This document shows positions 10,291-22,460 of a stretch of 64,000 nt of DNA, in pieces. Each line of letters opens with the position of its first letter. Positions within the stretch are counted from its first letter, which is position 1. Source of the DNA: Siphonodentalium dalli (lineage: Eukaryota > Mollusca > Scaphopoda > Gadilida > Siphonodentaliidae). The stretch lies in the NCBI GenBank assembly GCA_032622095.1, contig CP136063.1:10519814-10583813 (forward strand), read 5' to 3'. A program made the position numbers and the translations under genes. Below the pieces are notes generated by a model. It was not told the origin of the DNA. It did not search any database and saw only the letters and a program-made list of their open reading frames with translations.

Positions 10291-12093
10291 CTTAGGCCAA
10301 AAGGAAGAATACCTGATTTAGGGTAACATGAGGGAAAAAAACAGGGGCGGGCGGGCGGTACTTCATTTTATTTTTCACGGGGAATAGTATTTAAGTATTC
10401 GTGCCTTCTAATCGTCTGCCAGTGTCACTCGTATAAAGCTTGGGCAAGTCATTGTCACACTAATCAATGTCATGGTAGCTTTAATCAGTTTAATGGTGTT
10501 GCAGAAGTTCAATGACATGTATACAGCATTATATTAAATGATATTATATATAAGATAAGTGTCTAGTGTTGGAAATTAAACGGTTTATGTTCACGCTGAA
10601 GCTCGGATATTACAGGCCAAATCCTACGAGTGGACATACCGCTATTCTCAAAGTAATTGACCAGAAAAACGGGGTGATACCCCGGTCATGACCGCGGTGA
10701 TACCGGTAATAAACGGTAACGGTATCGAGATGGTCACGGCGGTGGAGTTACGGTATTGGGCGATAATGATACCGCAGTCTTTTAGCGGGCACCGCATTAA
10801 TTTTTTGGAATACCGCGGTCTTTTAGCGGGCACTGCATTAATTTTTTTGAATACCGCGGTGATTTTCATGGAACTCTTTGAGGGGAGGTATTTACTCCCA
10901 CATACTTGTTCGCATTAACAAGCGGTATCAGTACCGCGGTATTGGAGGATACCGCGGTATTAACGGGGTGACACCACATTATTGGTGGTCAATTACTTTA
11001 AGTATAGCGGTAACACTTTTCAATTTCCCACACAAGACACTTATGATATTTTGTTTTAATATCCACCGACTCGAATACTAAGAAATTTTGCGAAAAATAT
11101 TCAGAACTCAGAAGGTGAGTTCCTCCATTGGAAATTGCACATACATGCGTCAACGCCAACGTGACGTACATAACATAATCAATATGTAAAGCGGTGGTGG
11201 CATTAACACCTGTAAAACAAAGTAAGCACCAAGAACAATATATGTGCATTGATTACCCTATGACTGTTGCATTCCGATCATTGCGACACAGAAGATGTTG
11301 ATTCATCGGGTCCGGATTTCTGTAGAACTAATGAATATTTAATGAGAAATAGTTCTACTAGGAAAAAATTAAGTTCTACCAGGCACATACCACTCCTACT
11401 GCATGGGTACATACAGACTCATGTTACGTCAGGCTTATAATTTTCAGGGTGGATGCGGTGAGAGGTGGATAAACTATAATAATGGAATTTTGAGCTTTGG
11501 GTCGATTTCAAAAGTGTCAGAATTATTTTTAATCCGACATTTTATTACTATGTCCTTTTCTGTCAGTTCAGAATCCGTGTGGTACTGGTTCACGCACGAC
11601 AACATGTCTGCTATAGTTGACAGGCGCAATATGATGTTTCTATTCTGACTCATATGAACGCATTTGTGAAGTTTAATAGCTACAACTCAGGATCTATCCG
11701 CACACGGAAGTGTTTCCGCCATATTCAATGGACATGCGCAATCGGCAAAATATCCGGTTACTTTCGATTTGCTAGTTAATACATATTCCGGCACAAGTTT
11801 CGCGTGTTTTCCGCTTTCGAGAAATTGGCGAGGTTTGCCGAACAACGACGAGGGAATACGAATATACTACAACAACAATGGCGGCACTTCCGTTTTTCGT
11901 GAATTGACGATATTTGCAAGGAAATGGTTTACTTGTTTAAGCTAATTCCGTAGTCGCGAATTCCTAATTACAAAAAAATAAAATGAAGTCGGAGGAAATT
12001 TTTGAAAAACGATAAAATGGGATTTGGCGGCAGGTTTTGAGTAGGGGCGGGCGGGTTACCCTAAACACAGGTATTCTTCGTTTTGGCCTTAAG
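10291..12093. mobile_element. Family E TIR element, copy 1, nested in B
   Basis: Left end TTAGGCCAAAAGGAAGAATA then CCTGATTTAGGGTAAC. The right end is the complement, GTTACCCTAAACACAGGTAT into CTTCGTTTTGGCCTTAA. Both ends run into GGGGCGGGCGGG just inside. Related copies are at 37,168-37,570 and 42,181-43,401. The superfamily is unassigned because the target duplication is unclear. Confidence 0.65.
10639..11010 (+). mobile_element. Family D TIR element, copy 3
   Basis: TA at 10,637-10,638 and 11,011-11,012, ends CCGCTATTCTCAAAGTAATT and AAGTATAGCGG. It is slightly longer than copy 1 because an internal block (the GCATTAATTTTTTGAATACC region) is duplicated. Confidence 0.85.
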
Positions 12094-12487
12094 GAAATCG
12101 AGACCGTGGTAAATTAGAACCGATTTATTTTCAATTTCAGATTCATATTTTCCATGCGCAATATGTCAGTCTATTGTCAGATAATTTACAATGCTCAGTT
12201 GCGATACGGACGCTAGGTTTTACTGTGGTTTAAACTTACACAGCGGTAGTGGCACCAAAAACTCAACCGCGACCACGCGATTGCCCGCGTTTTCAATACC
12301 GCAGCTGACCGCGTTATTACACCGCGGTCAGGCGTTATTACACCGCAGTCAGGCGGTATTACACCGCAGTCAGGTGGTATTACACCGCGGTCAGGCGGTA
12401 TTACACCGCCCGACCGCGGTATTACACCGCGGTCATACCGCATGTCAACCTCGTTAAGGAGGGTCGATTAATTAGAGCATAGCTGTA

Positions 12488-12617
12488 TATATAAATACCA
12501 TGAGAAGTTAGGGTCAGCTCTAGACACTTTACACATTGACGTACATGTATAAATAAAAAAACATGTACACATACACAAGCGATGTACATGTATATAAATA
12601 CCATGAGAAGTTACATG
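12488..12617. repeat. Continuation of GCGATGTACATG repeat field
   Basis: Same motif field as 9470-9608, lying between elements B and C2. Confidence 0.65.
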
Positions 12618-12619
12618 TA

Positions 12620-13817
12620 CTGTTATGCCCTAAGTAAATGACCCATTAACTGCAGTTATAATCCGTTTACAACTGCGGTTAAACCGTAACCGCACCGCAG
12701 TTATTTGCCGTAACTGCGGTGGCTCGCAGTTGCATGTGGTTAGGTTACCGCAGTTAATAACCCTTAACTGCGCTTACACCGCACGTAAACGTTAACCTTC
12801 CGGTATTTGAATATTTAATGGGAAAGAGAGGGGTACTACCCATGCATCTACCAGTGTACATGTATGTTGTCGTTTTGTGTTTTAGCGATCACAGCAAAGT
12901 GGTAACTTCATAATCGACCAGGAGTTGATTGTATGTTTTTGTTATCACCATCGGTACTCAACACGATATATTTTATGTTTTAATCTTGACTTGTTGAAAA
13001 CTGTATAATTTTGACGTATATGTTCTAGTATACTTCCGTTGTTCGGCTTGAGAAAAAATACATTCTTATGTTTGAAGCTGAATTTAATACTAGTAATAAT
13101 ACATACGCAATTCGCGAATCTAGCTGGAGTGTCACGTTTATAGTTAATTATGATTATATAGCAACGAATGCAAGATCGGAAAACTTAAATATCGGTTTCC
13201 GATATCCGAATAATGCCCGACGTTTGAAGAGTGCGGTTGTTCCGTTTAAATGCATGTGTGTGCATGTGTGGGACTCTAACCCCCACTTTATATTATTATA
13301 TAATTATCCACTCGAATCCGTTTGAAATTCAGTGGCCATTTGATCCGTTTGAATGCGTTTTTTCCGTTTTGTGGTTGTTCCATTTTAAACGCGTTTACAA
13401 CATTATAATAAAAAGAAATCCAAAAATAAATAAAACACACAAAAACACTTTTATTTTTTCACACCATACATCACAATCTTCCGTTTACCCAAAACATAAA
13501 ATATTGGTATATGAATGTCTGTTCTATTTATCCAAAATAAATAGAAGATCCACAACAAAAAATATTGATATTGAAATGTACACTGGCATGTTAACGAGCC
13601 ATGGCATAGCAACTAAAACATGACACGCCATATGGTATCTATTCCATTAAGAGCGACATATACCGGTTTAACCGTGACGTATCCGTTTTAACCGCACAAT
13701 TTATTCGGTTCTCTTGCGTTTTAAACGCATCTTATAACCGCAGTTAGGTTAAAACGGAACGCAGTTAAACTGGGGTGCCACTTCAGTTAGATGGGCCATT
13801 TACTTTGGGCATAACAG
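12620..13817 (+). mobile_element. Family C TIR element, copy 2 (1.2 kb)
   Basis: TA at 12,618-12,619 and 13,818-13,819, TIR CTGTTATGCCCTAAGTAAAT. Colinear with copy 3 and inverted relative to copy 1. It contains the AT-rich internal block (13,400-13,600) shared with copy 1. ORFs across it are not conserved among copies. Confidence 0.85.
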
Positions 13818-13819
13818 TA

Positions 13820-14003
13820 TGGTCATCCCTAAACCATTTACACATACATTTACACATACACAAGCGATGTACACATACATAAGCGATGTACATGTATATA
13901 TACATGTAAATATCACAGGAAATTAGGGTCAGCTCTTAACAACTGTGACACATGCACAAGCGATGTACATGTATATACAAGAGGTGTGCACTCGAGTGCT
14001 AGC
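13820..14003. repeat. Continuation of GCGATGTACATG repeat field
   Basis: Further copies of the TTTACACATACACAAGCGAT motif before the next element. Confidence 0.6.
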
Positions 14004-14552
14004 ATACCCCCCACCATGGCAAATTAAACCCGCATTATCCGTAAACCTAACAAAAAAGATTCTTAACTTTAAAGAAAATTTGGACTAATAATATTGATAT
14101 GGTGTCATAAGAAGCTTGTACAGATAAAATTATTGAAATTGGTTGATATTTGTTAAAGTTATTAAGTCGGACAGAATTTTCTAAGTCAAAATAAGTTGAA
14201 AATGAATTGTAATATTACGAAAAACAGTCTGAGCCAATCCCTAGACGCATCATGTAGAGAGGGTGTTGTGAGAAGCATGTATACCAAAAATTATTGAAAT
14301 CGGTTCATATTTGTTAAAGTTATTAAGTCGGACAGAAAGTCAAATAAGTTGAAAATGAGGCGTAACTTTAAAAAAAAAAGTCGGACCGAATGCAATTAGC
14401 ATGCGAAGAGGCAGTCCAAAGGAGATTGCATACAAAAAATTATTGAAATCGGTTCATAGTTGTTCGAGTTATGAGGTCGGACATGCGGACAGACAGACGG
14501 ACAGACGAAGTCAATCCAGTATACCCCTATTTTCTTCGAAAGTGGGGGGTAT
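14004..14552. mobile_element. Dispersed TIR repeat with GGACAGAC tail (mollusc-type)
   Basis: It is bounded by ATACCCCCCAC and its complement GTGGGGGGTAT. The interior holds three tandem-like modules around ATTATTGAAATCGGTT and TATTAAGTCGGACAGA, then a GGACAGACAGACGGACAGAC run near the right end. This architecture is common among dispersed repeats of molluscs. It is flanked by the GCGATGTACATG repeat field. Confidence 0.7.
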
Positions 14553-14729
14553 AATAAATATCACAGGAAAATAGGGTCAGCCCTAAACAACTGTGACAAA
14601 TGCACAAGCGAAAGTTGTTATAGAAATTTTAAGTCTGGTTTACGAACATGTGGGGAGAAAAAAAGTAGATGCAGGAGGAAAAAAAAATTACCATTGGATC
14701 TGTAAGTTCCAAGGGTTTTATATCTTCTA

Positions 14730-15576
14730 CTGTTATGCCCTAAGTAAATGACCCATTAACTGCAGTTATAATCCGTTTACAACTGCGGTTAAACCGTAAC
14801 CGCACTGCAGTTATTTGCTGTAACTGCGGTGGCATCGCAGTTACATGCGGTTAGGTTACCGCAGTTAATAACCCTTAACTGCGGTTACACCGCACGTAAA
14901 CGTTAACCTTCCGGTATTTGAATATTTAATGGGAAAGAAAGGGGTACTAACCATGCATCTACCAGTGTATGTTATCGTTTTGTGTTTTAGCGATCATGGC
15001 AAAGTGGTAACTTCATAATCGACCAGGAGTTGATTGTATGTTTTCGTTATCACCATCGGTACTCAACACGATATATTTTATGTTTTAATCCCGACTTGTT
15101 GAAAACTGTATAATTTTGACATATATGTTCTAGTATACGTCCGTTGTTCGGCTTGTGAAAAAATACATGCTTATGTTTGAAGCAAAGTAGAGTGCTGAAT
15201 TTAATACTAGTAATATTACATACGCAATTCGCGAATCTAGCTTGTGTGTCACGTTTGTAGTTAATTATGATTATATAGCAAATAATGCAAGATCGGAAAA
15301 CTTAAATATACTGGCATGTTATTTGTGCTAACTTAATTGTCTAACGAGCATGGCACCTAAAACATGATATGCCATATACGCCATATGGTATCTGTTCCAT
15401 TAAGAGCGACATACATGTATACCGTTTTAACCGCGACGTATCCGTTTTAACCGCACAATTTATTCGGTTCTCTTGCGTTTTAAACGCATCTTATAACCGC
15501 GGTTAGGTTAAAACGGAACGCAGTTAAACTGGGGTGCCACTTCAGTTAGATGGGCCATTTACTTAGGGCATAACAG
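14730..15576 (+). mobile_element. Family C TIR element, copy 3 (0.85 kb)
   Basis: TA at 14,728-14,729 and 15,577-15,578, same TIR as copies 1 and 2. It lacks the internal AT-rich block present in those two, so it is an internal deletion derivative. Confidence 0.85.
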
Positions 15577-15578
15577 TA

Positions 15579-16530
15579 CATCACCTACAATTACGACTCT
15601 CTAATCTATTTCGTATTTCGCGCTACTTCTCGATACAAGTCTCTCAGCCAGCGAGATCTGGCGAGATCTCACATGTAAACAGCCGAAGCACTACTTTTAA
15701 AAAAAGAATACGCATTGTTTATTTCAACTGATTGTGCAATAGTTACAGATCAATCTACCAACCAACAGTTTTTAACTAATTTCAATCTGATACACATCCG
15801 TAAATGTTTTCCTCACTACGTCTTGTATTTAATAATGCCGTTCGCAAGACGATCTCCTTTTTTTACGGATCTATATTTTTTGATGCGCACGAACACAAAA
15901 CTACGCAGTAAGTAATTCATTCCCTATATTTTTCTCACAAGGGGCAGACGCATATTTTACTCTATCTCACAACTTTTTCACCCACCACCTCCCCTTTCAA
16001 CCACCTTCGCTCAGCCTGATCCATTATCTTTTGTTTCTTCCACTTTCACGGTTTTCCCCCACCCACCAGTTGTTTTGTCTCAATGCTACTTTTGGAGCCT
16101 TTAAAAGCATACATTTTCTTTTTATAATCCAATATTTATTTTCACAGATTAAGTGCCCCCCCCTTTTTTCCATAACTGGTGGGTGGGGACTTTTTTCATA
16201 TCTTTCAGGTCTGTCCGGGTTTTCATTTTCATGTTTTTTGTTCATCCCCGGTCTTTCCAGTTAAGCCTTTTAGGCTTTTGTACTCTTGTTACTTTTATTT
16301 GTTATGGCATTTTCGGACCCACTGTATATACGTTCTTGTTCGGCTACCTATGTTACTTGTTCAGATTTAATAGATATATATTTTTATATAGAATATAGGT
16401 AGTCCATATCGCAATTGTCCCCCCCCCCCCCCCCCAATTTATATAAAGTAAATCGTGGAATTTTACATAAATTTTTTTTAATTATTTTTATTTTCATCAT
16501 CAAGACTTATAAGTGGCTCAGTGAAAAGTC
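15579..16530. other. Gene-free stretch with a short inverted repeat and a poly-C run
   Basis: No credible gene. CCCCACCCACCAGTT at 16,057-16,071 is mirrored by AACTGGTGGGTGGGG at 16,174-16,188 around a 100-bp loop. A run of 17 C occurs at 16,419-16,435. Several 60-80 aa ORFs overlap here without recognisable features. Confidence 0.5.
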
Positions 16531-16770
16531 AACGAACTGACGGTCTCGACCGAACGAACTGATGGTCTCGACCGAACGAACTGATGGTCTCGACCGAACG
16601 AACTGATGGTCTCGACCGAACTGATGGTCTCGACCGAACTGATGGTCTCGACCGAATTACGAATTGATGGTCTCGACCGAACTGATGGTCTCGACCGAAT
16701 TACGAACTGATGGTCTCGACCGAATTACGAACTGATGGTCTCGACCGAACTGATGGTCTCGACCGAATTG
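16531..16770. repeat. 18/22/25-bp minisatellite
   Basis: The core unit GAACTGATGGTCTCGACC repeats about a dozen times. Some units carry an extra GAAC or GAATTAC, giving alternating lengths. Confidence 0.9.
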
Positions 16771-16831
16771 CGGACGAAGATGGATTTGTGTTGATAAGAC
16801 CTAATTTCATCGAATAATGTGTTGATAAATA

Positions 16832-17320
16832 ATTGTATACTATACATGTAGGCAACTGTATACTTACTATACATATAGGTGACTGTAGTGTATACTATAC
16901 ATGTAGGTGACTGTATACTATACATGTAGGTGACTGTATACTATACATGTAGGTGACTGTATACTATACATGTAGGTGACTGTATACTATACATGTAGAT
17001 GACTGTATACTATACATGTAGGTGACTGTATACTATACATGTAGGTGACTGTATACTATACATATAGGTGACTGTAGTGTATACTATACATGTACATGTA
17101 GGTGACTGTATACTATACATGTAGGTGACTGTATACTATACATGTAGATGACTGTATACTATACATGTAGATGACTGTATACTATACATGTAGGTGACTG
17201 TATACTATACATGTAGGTGACTGTATACTATACATGTAGATGACTGTATACTATACATGTAGATGACTGTATACTATACATATAGGTGACTGTATACTAT
17301 ACATGTAGATGACTGTGATT
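16832..17320. repeat. 23-bp minisatellite, about 20 units
   Basis: The unit GTGACTGTATACTATACATG plus TAG repeats with R alternation (AGGTGA/AGATGA). A few units carry insertions such as GTGTATACT. ORFs across it are by-products of the repeat. Confidence 0.9.
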
Positions 17321-17390
17321 AGCATTACTTTTGGGCAATCGATTCTGATAACTGAAGCAGCATTTGTAATGAAAGTGTCAATGACACTGT

Positions 17391-19663
17391 AGCTCAACTT
17401 GGAAAGGGAATAATTTAATGTATTACAGTCAATGGAGCGATTAGGAATGTGGAAAGTTGAATGTCTAATACTAGTTAAAAGACATGAAGAGAAAAGTAAA
17501 ATCCAAGATGGCTGCTGGCGGCCATGTTTTCGGCCGAATGACCCCAAAATGAGTCGTTCCCATCTACATGTCATCGTTAACATCCATGACAAATTTTATG
17601 ATGATCAGACTAAAGGTACGACCTGTGGCCCGTGCTAATGGATTGAATTTTGAAATCCAAGATGGCCGCTGGCGGCCATTGTTTTTTGTCCGAATGACCC
17701 CAAAATGACTCGTTCCCATCCTCATTCCAATTTCAACAGCCATGACAACTGGCCATGACAAATTTTATGATGATCAGACTAAAGGAACAACCTGTAGCCC
17801 GTGCTAAAGGATTTAGTCATACAAAGAGTAAAATCCAAGATGGCTGCTGGTGGCCATGTTTTTTGGCCGAATGACCCCAAAATGACTCGTTCCCATCTAC
17901 ATCTCATTATTAACATTCATGACAAATTTTATGATGATCAGATGAAAAGTTTGACCTGTGGCCCGTGCTAATGGATTGAATTTTGAAATCCAAGATGGTC
18001 GCTGGCGGCCATTGTTTTTTGTCCGAATGACCCCAAAATGACTCGTTCCCATCCTCATTCCAATTTCAACAGCCATGACAACTGGCCATGACAAATTTTA
18101 TGATGATCGGACTAAAGGTACGACCTGTAGCCCATGCTAAAGAATTTAGTCATACAAAGAGTAAAATCCAAGATGGCTGCTGGCCGCCATGTTTTTTGTC
18201 TGAATGACCCCAAAATTACTCGTTCCCATCTATATGTCAATATTAACATCCATGACAAATTTCATGATGATCAGACGAAAATTTCGACCTGTGGCCCGTG
18301 CTAATGGATTGAATTTTGAAATCCAAGATGGCCGCTGGCGGCCATTGTTTTTTGTCTGAATGACCCCAAAATGACTCGTTCCCATCTACATTCCAATTTC
18401 AACAGCCATGACAAATTTTATGATGATCAGACTAAAAGTACGACCTGTAGCCCGTTCTAAAGGATTTAGTCATACAAAGAGTAAAATCCAAGATGGCTGC
18501 TGGCGGCCATATTTTTCGGCCGAATGACCCCAAAATGACTCGTTCCCATCTACATCTCATTATTAACATTCATGACAAATTTTATGATGATAAGACTAAA
18601 GGTACGACCTGTAGCCCGTGCTAAAGGATTTAGTCATACAAAGAGTAAAATCCAAGATGGCTGATGGCAGCCATGTTTTTCGGCCAAATGACCCCAAAAT
18701 GAGTCGTTCCAATCTGCATGTCAATGTTAACATCCATGACAAATTTGATGATGATCAGACTGAAGGTACGACCTGTAGCCCGTGCTAAAGAATTTAGTCA
18801 TACAAAGAGTAAAATCCAAGATGGCTGCTGGCAGCCATGTTTTTTGGCCAAATGACCCCAAAATTACTCGTTCCCATCTACATGTCAATATTAACATCCA
18901 TGACAAATTTCATGATGATCAGATGAAAAGTTCGACCTGTGGCCTGTGCTAATGGATTGAATTTTGACATCCAAGATGGCCGCTGGCGGCCATGTTTTTT
19001 GTCCGAATGACCCCAAAATGACTCGTTCCCATCTACATTCCAATTTCAACAGCCATGACCAATTTTATGATGATCGGACTAAAGGTATGACCTGTAGCCC
19101 GTGCTAAAGGATTTAGTCATACAAAGAGTGAAATCAAAGATGCCTGCTGGCGGCCATGTTTTTTGGCCGAATGGGAAAATGACTCGTTCCCATCTACATG
19201 TCATTATTAACATTCTTGACAAATTTTATGATGATCAGACTAAAAGTACGACCTGTAGCCCGTGCTAAAGAATTTAGTCATACAAAGAGTCAAATCCAAG
19301 ATGGCTGCTGGCGGCCATGTTTTTGGGCCAAATGACCCCAAAATTACTCGTTCCCATCTACATGTCAATATTAACATCCATGACAAATTTCATGATGATC
19401 AGACAAACAGTACGCCCTGTAGCCCGTGCTAATGGATTGAATTTTGAAATGCAAGATGGCCACTGGCGGCCATGTTTTTTTACCAAATGACCCCAAAATT
19501 AATCATTCTGGTCTAAATGTTGATGTCAACAAATTTCATAATGATCCGACCAAAGGTACGACCTGTAGACTGCATTGTTGACGCCTTACTCACACACGCA
19601 CACACGGACGACGGACGACAAAGCCATGGCAATAGCTCAAACTTTACAAAGTAAAGTTGAGCT
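17391..19663. mobile_element. Family G TIR element with an expanded internal array
   Basis: Short TIR AGCTCAACTT (17,391-17,400) and AAGTTGAGCT (19,654-19,663). Just inside the right end lies GGACGACGGACGACAAAGCC, then GCAATAGCTCAAACTTTAC. Smaller relatives with one to a few internal units lie at 47,112-48,115 and in its tandem copies. Non-coding. Confidence 0.65.
17485..19560. repeat. About 160-bp tandem array (AAATCCAAGATGGC units)
   Basis: About 13 units start with AAATCCAAGATGGCYGCTGG (near 17,498, 17,654, 17,829, 17,985, 18,164, 18,319 and onward). Early units alternate about 155 and 175-179 bp, a two-unit period of about 330-335 bp. Each carries CCCCAAAATGACTCGTTCCC and TTTATGATGATCAGACTAAA. 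Additional divergent units lie at 19,780-20,030 outside the right TIR. Confidence 0.9.
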
Positions 19664-20065
19664 AAAAAGTGTTGCTGTTGGAATCAAATTATATGGTGGG
19701 TTGGTACTTACCAGCATACGGGCGCCTGCAATGCATAAGATACTTACCAGCATACGACGAACAGTGCTAATATATTGAATTTTGAAATCCAAGAAGACTC
19801 ATTACCATCTACCAATCAATGTCAACAGCCGTGACAAATTTCATAATGATCCAACCAAAGGTAGGACCTGTAGCCAGTGCCAAAGGATTTAGTCATACAA
19901 GGAATAAAATCCAAGATGGCTGCTGGTGCCATGTTTTTTGGCCGAAGACCCCAAAATGACTCGTTCCCATCTACATGTCAATATTAACATCCATGACAAA
20001 TTTCATGATGATCAGACCAAAGCTACAATTGCTATATTTTTGGCTATACATGTAGGTCTATAGGT

Positions 20066-20221
20066 CGCCTCGCATATATAAGAGAATGCATTGGCCTAAA
20101 AAATGTTTTTTTAACACTTTTTCTTACATTCTTTAACAATTTTATAATTTTTAATGTGTTAAGCCAATGCATTCTCTTATATATGCGAGGCACAGGGCCC
20201 TTCTGTTGGGTAAAGGGTTAA
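20066..20221. mobile_element. piggyBac-type MITE, left-truncated
   Basis: The right end GTTGGGTAAAGGG with TTAA at 20,218-20,221 is intact. The hairpin core CGCATATATAAGAGAATGCA is present. The left TIR is missing. It lies about 20 bp outside the splice donor of the ZAD-like gene, within its first intron. Confidence 0.75.
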
Positions 20222-20244
20222 AGAGACAAACCATCAAAACTTAC

Positions 20245-20783
20245 CTTATTTCCGTCCTTACAGTTTTCGAGATGACTTTAATGAAGCTGCGTTTGGACCC
20301 AGTCGTAGCATTGTAAAAACCTCTGACAGCAGCGGAATATCGTCGGCCTAATATTTGGTTCGTAATTGCCTCCCACTTAAAAGGAACTTTCCGCTTCTTT
20401 GGCTTCGGATTTGTATCACCGTCTACTTTCTGGCCTTGTTCATCCTCACTTGATAGTAGAAGCACGCCCTTTCTATAAACTGATGATGTTTTGATTTTGG
20501 AACCTATGTAATGCGATGCACTTGCTTTCTCAATCAATGATTTCATACAATTTTTAAAGCCATAACAATGACGAACAAGTGTACAACATTCGGGGCAAAC
20601 AAACTTTCCCGATCGTGCTGACTTATCTGGTGCTATAGTAGTATTAAAAACGGACTCCACAGCTGACCGAAAGGTCAAGTTTCCTTTCATAGTCCTGTCC
20701 ATATGATACCTATGATAACCATGCGGAATAGGTCTGAAGCCCCGCCCACATATATTGCAGTCACCTCCGTCATCTGTAGACAT
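20245..20783 (-). CDS. ZAD-like zinc-finger protein, first coding exon (paralog 1)
   Basis: A 180-residue exon product. C9-x2-C12 and C63-x2-C66 with a 50-residue gap, followed by a Y-x-F-K helix, matches the layout of the zinc-finger-associated domain (ZAD), a dimerising treble clef. A basic KPKKRKV signal (about 127-133) suggests nuclear location. The C-terminal block from KWEAI to TEIR is conserved in the paralog at 43.4-44.1 kb. The start is set at 20,783, because MSTDDGG aligns with the paralog start. The nominal stop lies inside AAG|GTAAGT, so this is a phase-2 splice donor (20,241-20,244), not the protein end. Downstream exons were not found. DNA binding is inference. The ORF is intact, so it may be expressed. 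Confidence 0.6.
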
Positions 20784-20784
20784 G

Positions 20785-21290
20785 TTCAGCATGTCGTGGT
20801 ATATTCCATGTTTCAGTACGTCATGCAATATTCCATAGGTTTCAGTAAGTCAAGGTATATTCCATGTTTCAGTTTATCTTGGTATATTCCATGTGTTCAG
20901 AATGTCGTGAAATATTCCATGTGTCAGTTGGTCGTGAAATATTCCATATGTTTCAGTACATTGGTGTACATTTATATTCCATATGATTCAGTACGTTGTG
21001 GTATATTCCATGTGATTCTGAATATAGAGTTATATTTCATGCACTTCAGTATATATTATATATTCCATGTTCAGCACATCATGGTACAGTTTGTTTGTTT
21101 CAGCATATGATGTCATAGTGTATTCCATATATTTAAGCATGGTGTTGTACATTGTATATTCCCGGATCAGCATGTCATAGTGTATTCCATATATTTAAGC
21201 ATGGTGTCGTATATCCCCGGATCAGCATATCGTAGTGTATTCCATATATTTAAGCATGGTTGGTGTTGTATATCCCCGTATTAACTAATA
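20785..21290. repeat. About 29-bp minisatellite at the start of ZAD-like gene 1
   Basis: Degenerate units centred on GTGGTATATTCCATGTGATTCAG begin within a few bases of the start codon and run about 500 bp upstream of the minus-strand gene. The paralog has the same array with nine near-perfect units. Confidence 0.85.
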
Positions 21291-21430
21291 TTAACCAACC
21301 ACCAATCAAGTTCTTGTTCCGTATGTCATACTACCGGTATATGTATGATGCAGAGAAACCCCTGAAAATATACAAAAATCGAACATTCACATATATGAGG
21401 TGCAGTTCATGATTAACATGTAGTTATATA

Positions 21431-21751
21431 CAGTAATCGACGTAATCGATGAGAGCTTTCCGATGAATGGCAACAAGCCATATTTCCAACTAAATCCTGA
21501 AAAGGTAGCCATAATTCTGCTGTGTTTTTAACCCTTTGAGTGCCAGGTCGATTTTTGTATCAACCCATATACCCTGTGCCAATGCATTCTCTTATATATG
21601 CGAGCCTAACCAATTTTTTTTTAATTTTTTTTTTACAATTTTAATATATTTTATTATATTCTTTAACAGACTTATTGTGTAGGTTTAGGGCCGATTAGAT
21701 CGGCCCCTGGCACTCAAAGGGTTAATGAGTCGATTAATTAGAGCATTTCTG
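21431..21751. mobile_element. Family A TIR element with a nested piggyBac MITE
   Basis: TA at 21,429-21,430 and 21,752-21,753. The left part is shortened (CAGTAATCGACGTAATCG) and the right end reads GTCGATTAATTAGAGCATTT. It is split by the TTAA element at 21,532-21,721. Confidence 0.75.
21532..21721. mobile_element. piggyBac-type MITE, 190 bp, complete
   Basis: TIR CCCTTTGAGTGCCAGG and complement, TTAA at 21,528-21,531 and 21,722-21,725. Contains one CCAATGCATTCTCTTATATA core. Removing it and one TTAA restores a family A sequence. Confidence 0.9.
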
Positions 21752-21799
21752 TATTCGTGGCATATTGACTGTACTGTATGAGGTGTAGTTCATGATGAA

Positions 21800-22035
21800 T
21801 CTCTTTGAAAGTGGATTATCTCTTTAGGTGGATTATCTATCTCGTTGTAAACATGTATTATATAGTTACCAGGGTATAACGGTGGATTATCTCTTTGTGA
21901 ACATGTATTATATAGTTAGCGGGGTATAAAGGTGGATTATCTCTTTGTAAACATGTATTATATAGTTACCGGGGTATAAAGGTGGATTATCTCTTTGTAA
22001 ACATGTATTATATAGTTACCAGGGTATAACGCAGT
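21800..22035. repeat. 50-bp satellite, short array 1
   Basis: Four to five units of the 50-bp repeat (GGTGGATTATCTCTTTGTAA) whose main array is at 25,861-26,560. Confidence 0.85.
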
Positions 22036-22460
22036 CTGAGTAAACTCATACCTAAATATTCATTACAACATTGAATATAAGGTCTGACGGATAACATCGA
22101 TATCTCATTTCCAAGTCCTCGGGATTCCGTAATCTGATTGATTGCGTAAATTATTTTCCGTCCAATGAAACCGTATGGGTTAATAAACAAGTGTCAGTGG
22201 GCGGAGACTCCCATAATGTCACCTCTAAATATAGTAACAGAGCGGAATTTCTCCGATCGAAAGCGATGCTTGCAAATACAACAGAGACATAAACAATGGC
22301 TTCGAAATTATATATTCGGTACGATTCGGATTAATTTGAAGGATGTGCTAGACCTGATAGATAGGCCTGCGCATGGTACCAACTTGGCCTCCCATAAATA
22401 TAAATAGAACTCACTCACGTCCGTGTATTTGATTTACTTTATTGTACCATGGTTTGCAAA
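22036..22460. other. No gene seen
   Basis: Small overlapping ORFs (60-80 aa) on both strands lack recognisable motifs. No repeat family was identified. Confidence 0.4.

Larger units (their letters stand above)
9611..12485. mobile_element. Family B TIR element (2.9 kb) containing nested elements
   Basis: The TIR is CAGCTATGCTCTAATTAATC on both ends, with TA at 9609-9610 and 12,486-12,487. The flanking repeat reads through if the element is removed. Inner margins (9650-9930 and 12,300-12,440) are arrays of ACCGCGGTCATGCGGTA-like motifs. Inside lie family E element 10,291-12,093 and, within that, D element 10,639-11,010. No transposase was recognised. Confidence 0.85.

Noticed and set aside
10648-10918. 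ORFs on both strands in D elements
   Set aside because: Translations of palindromic ACCGCGGT repeats, not conserved in frame between copies.
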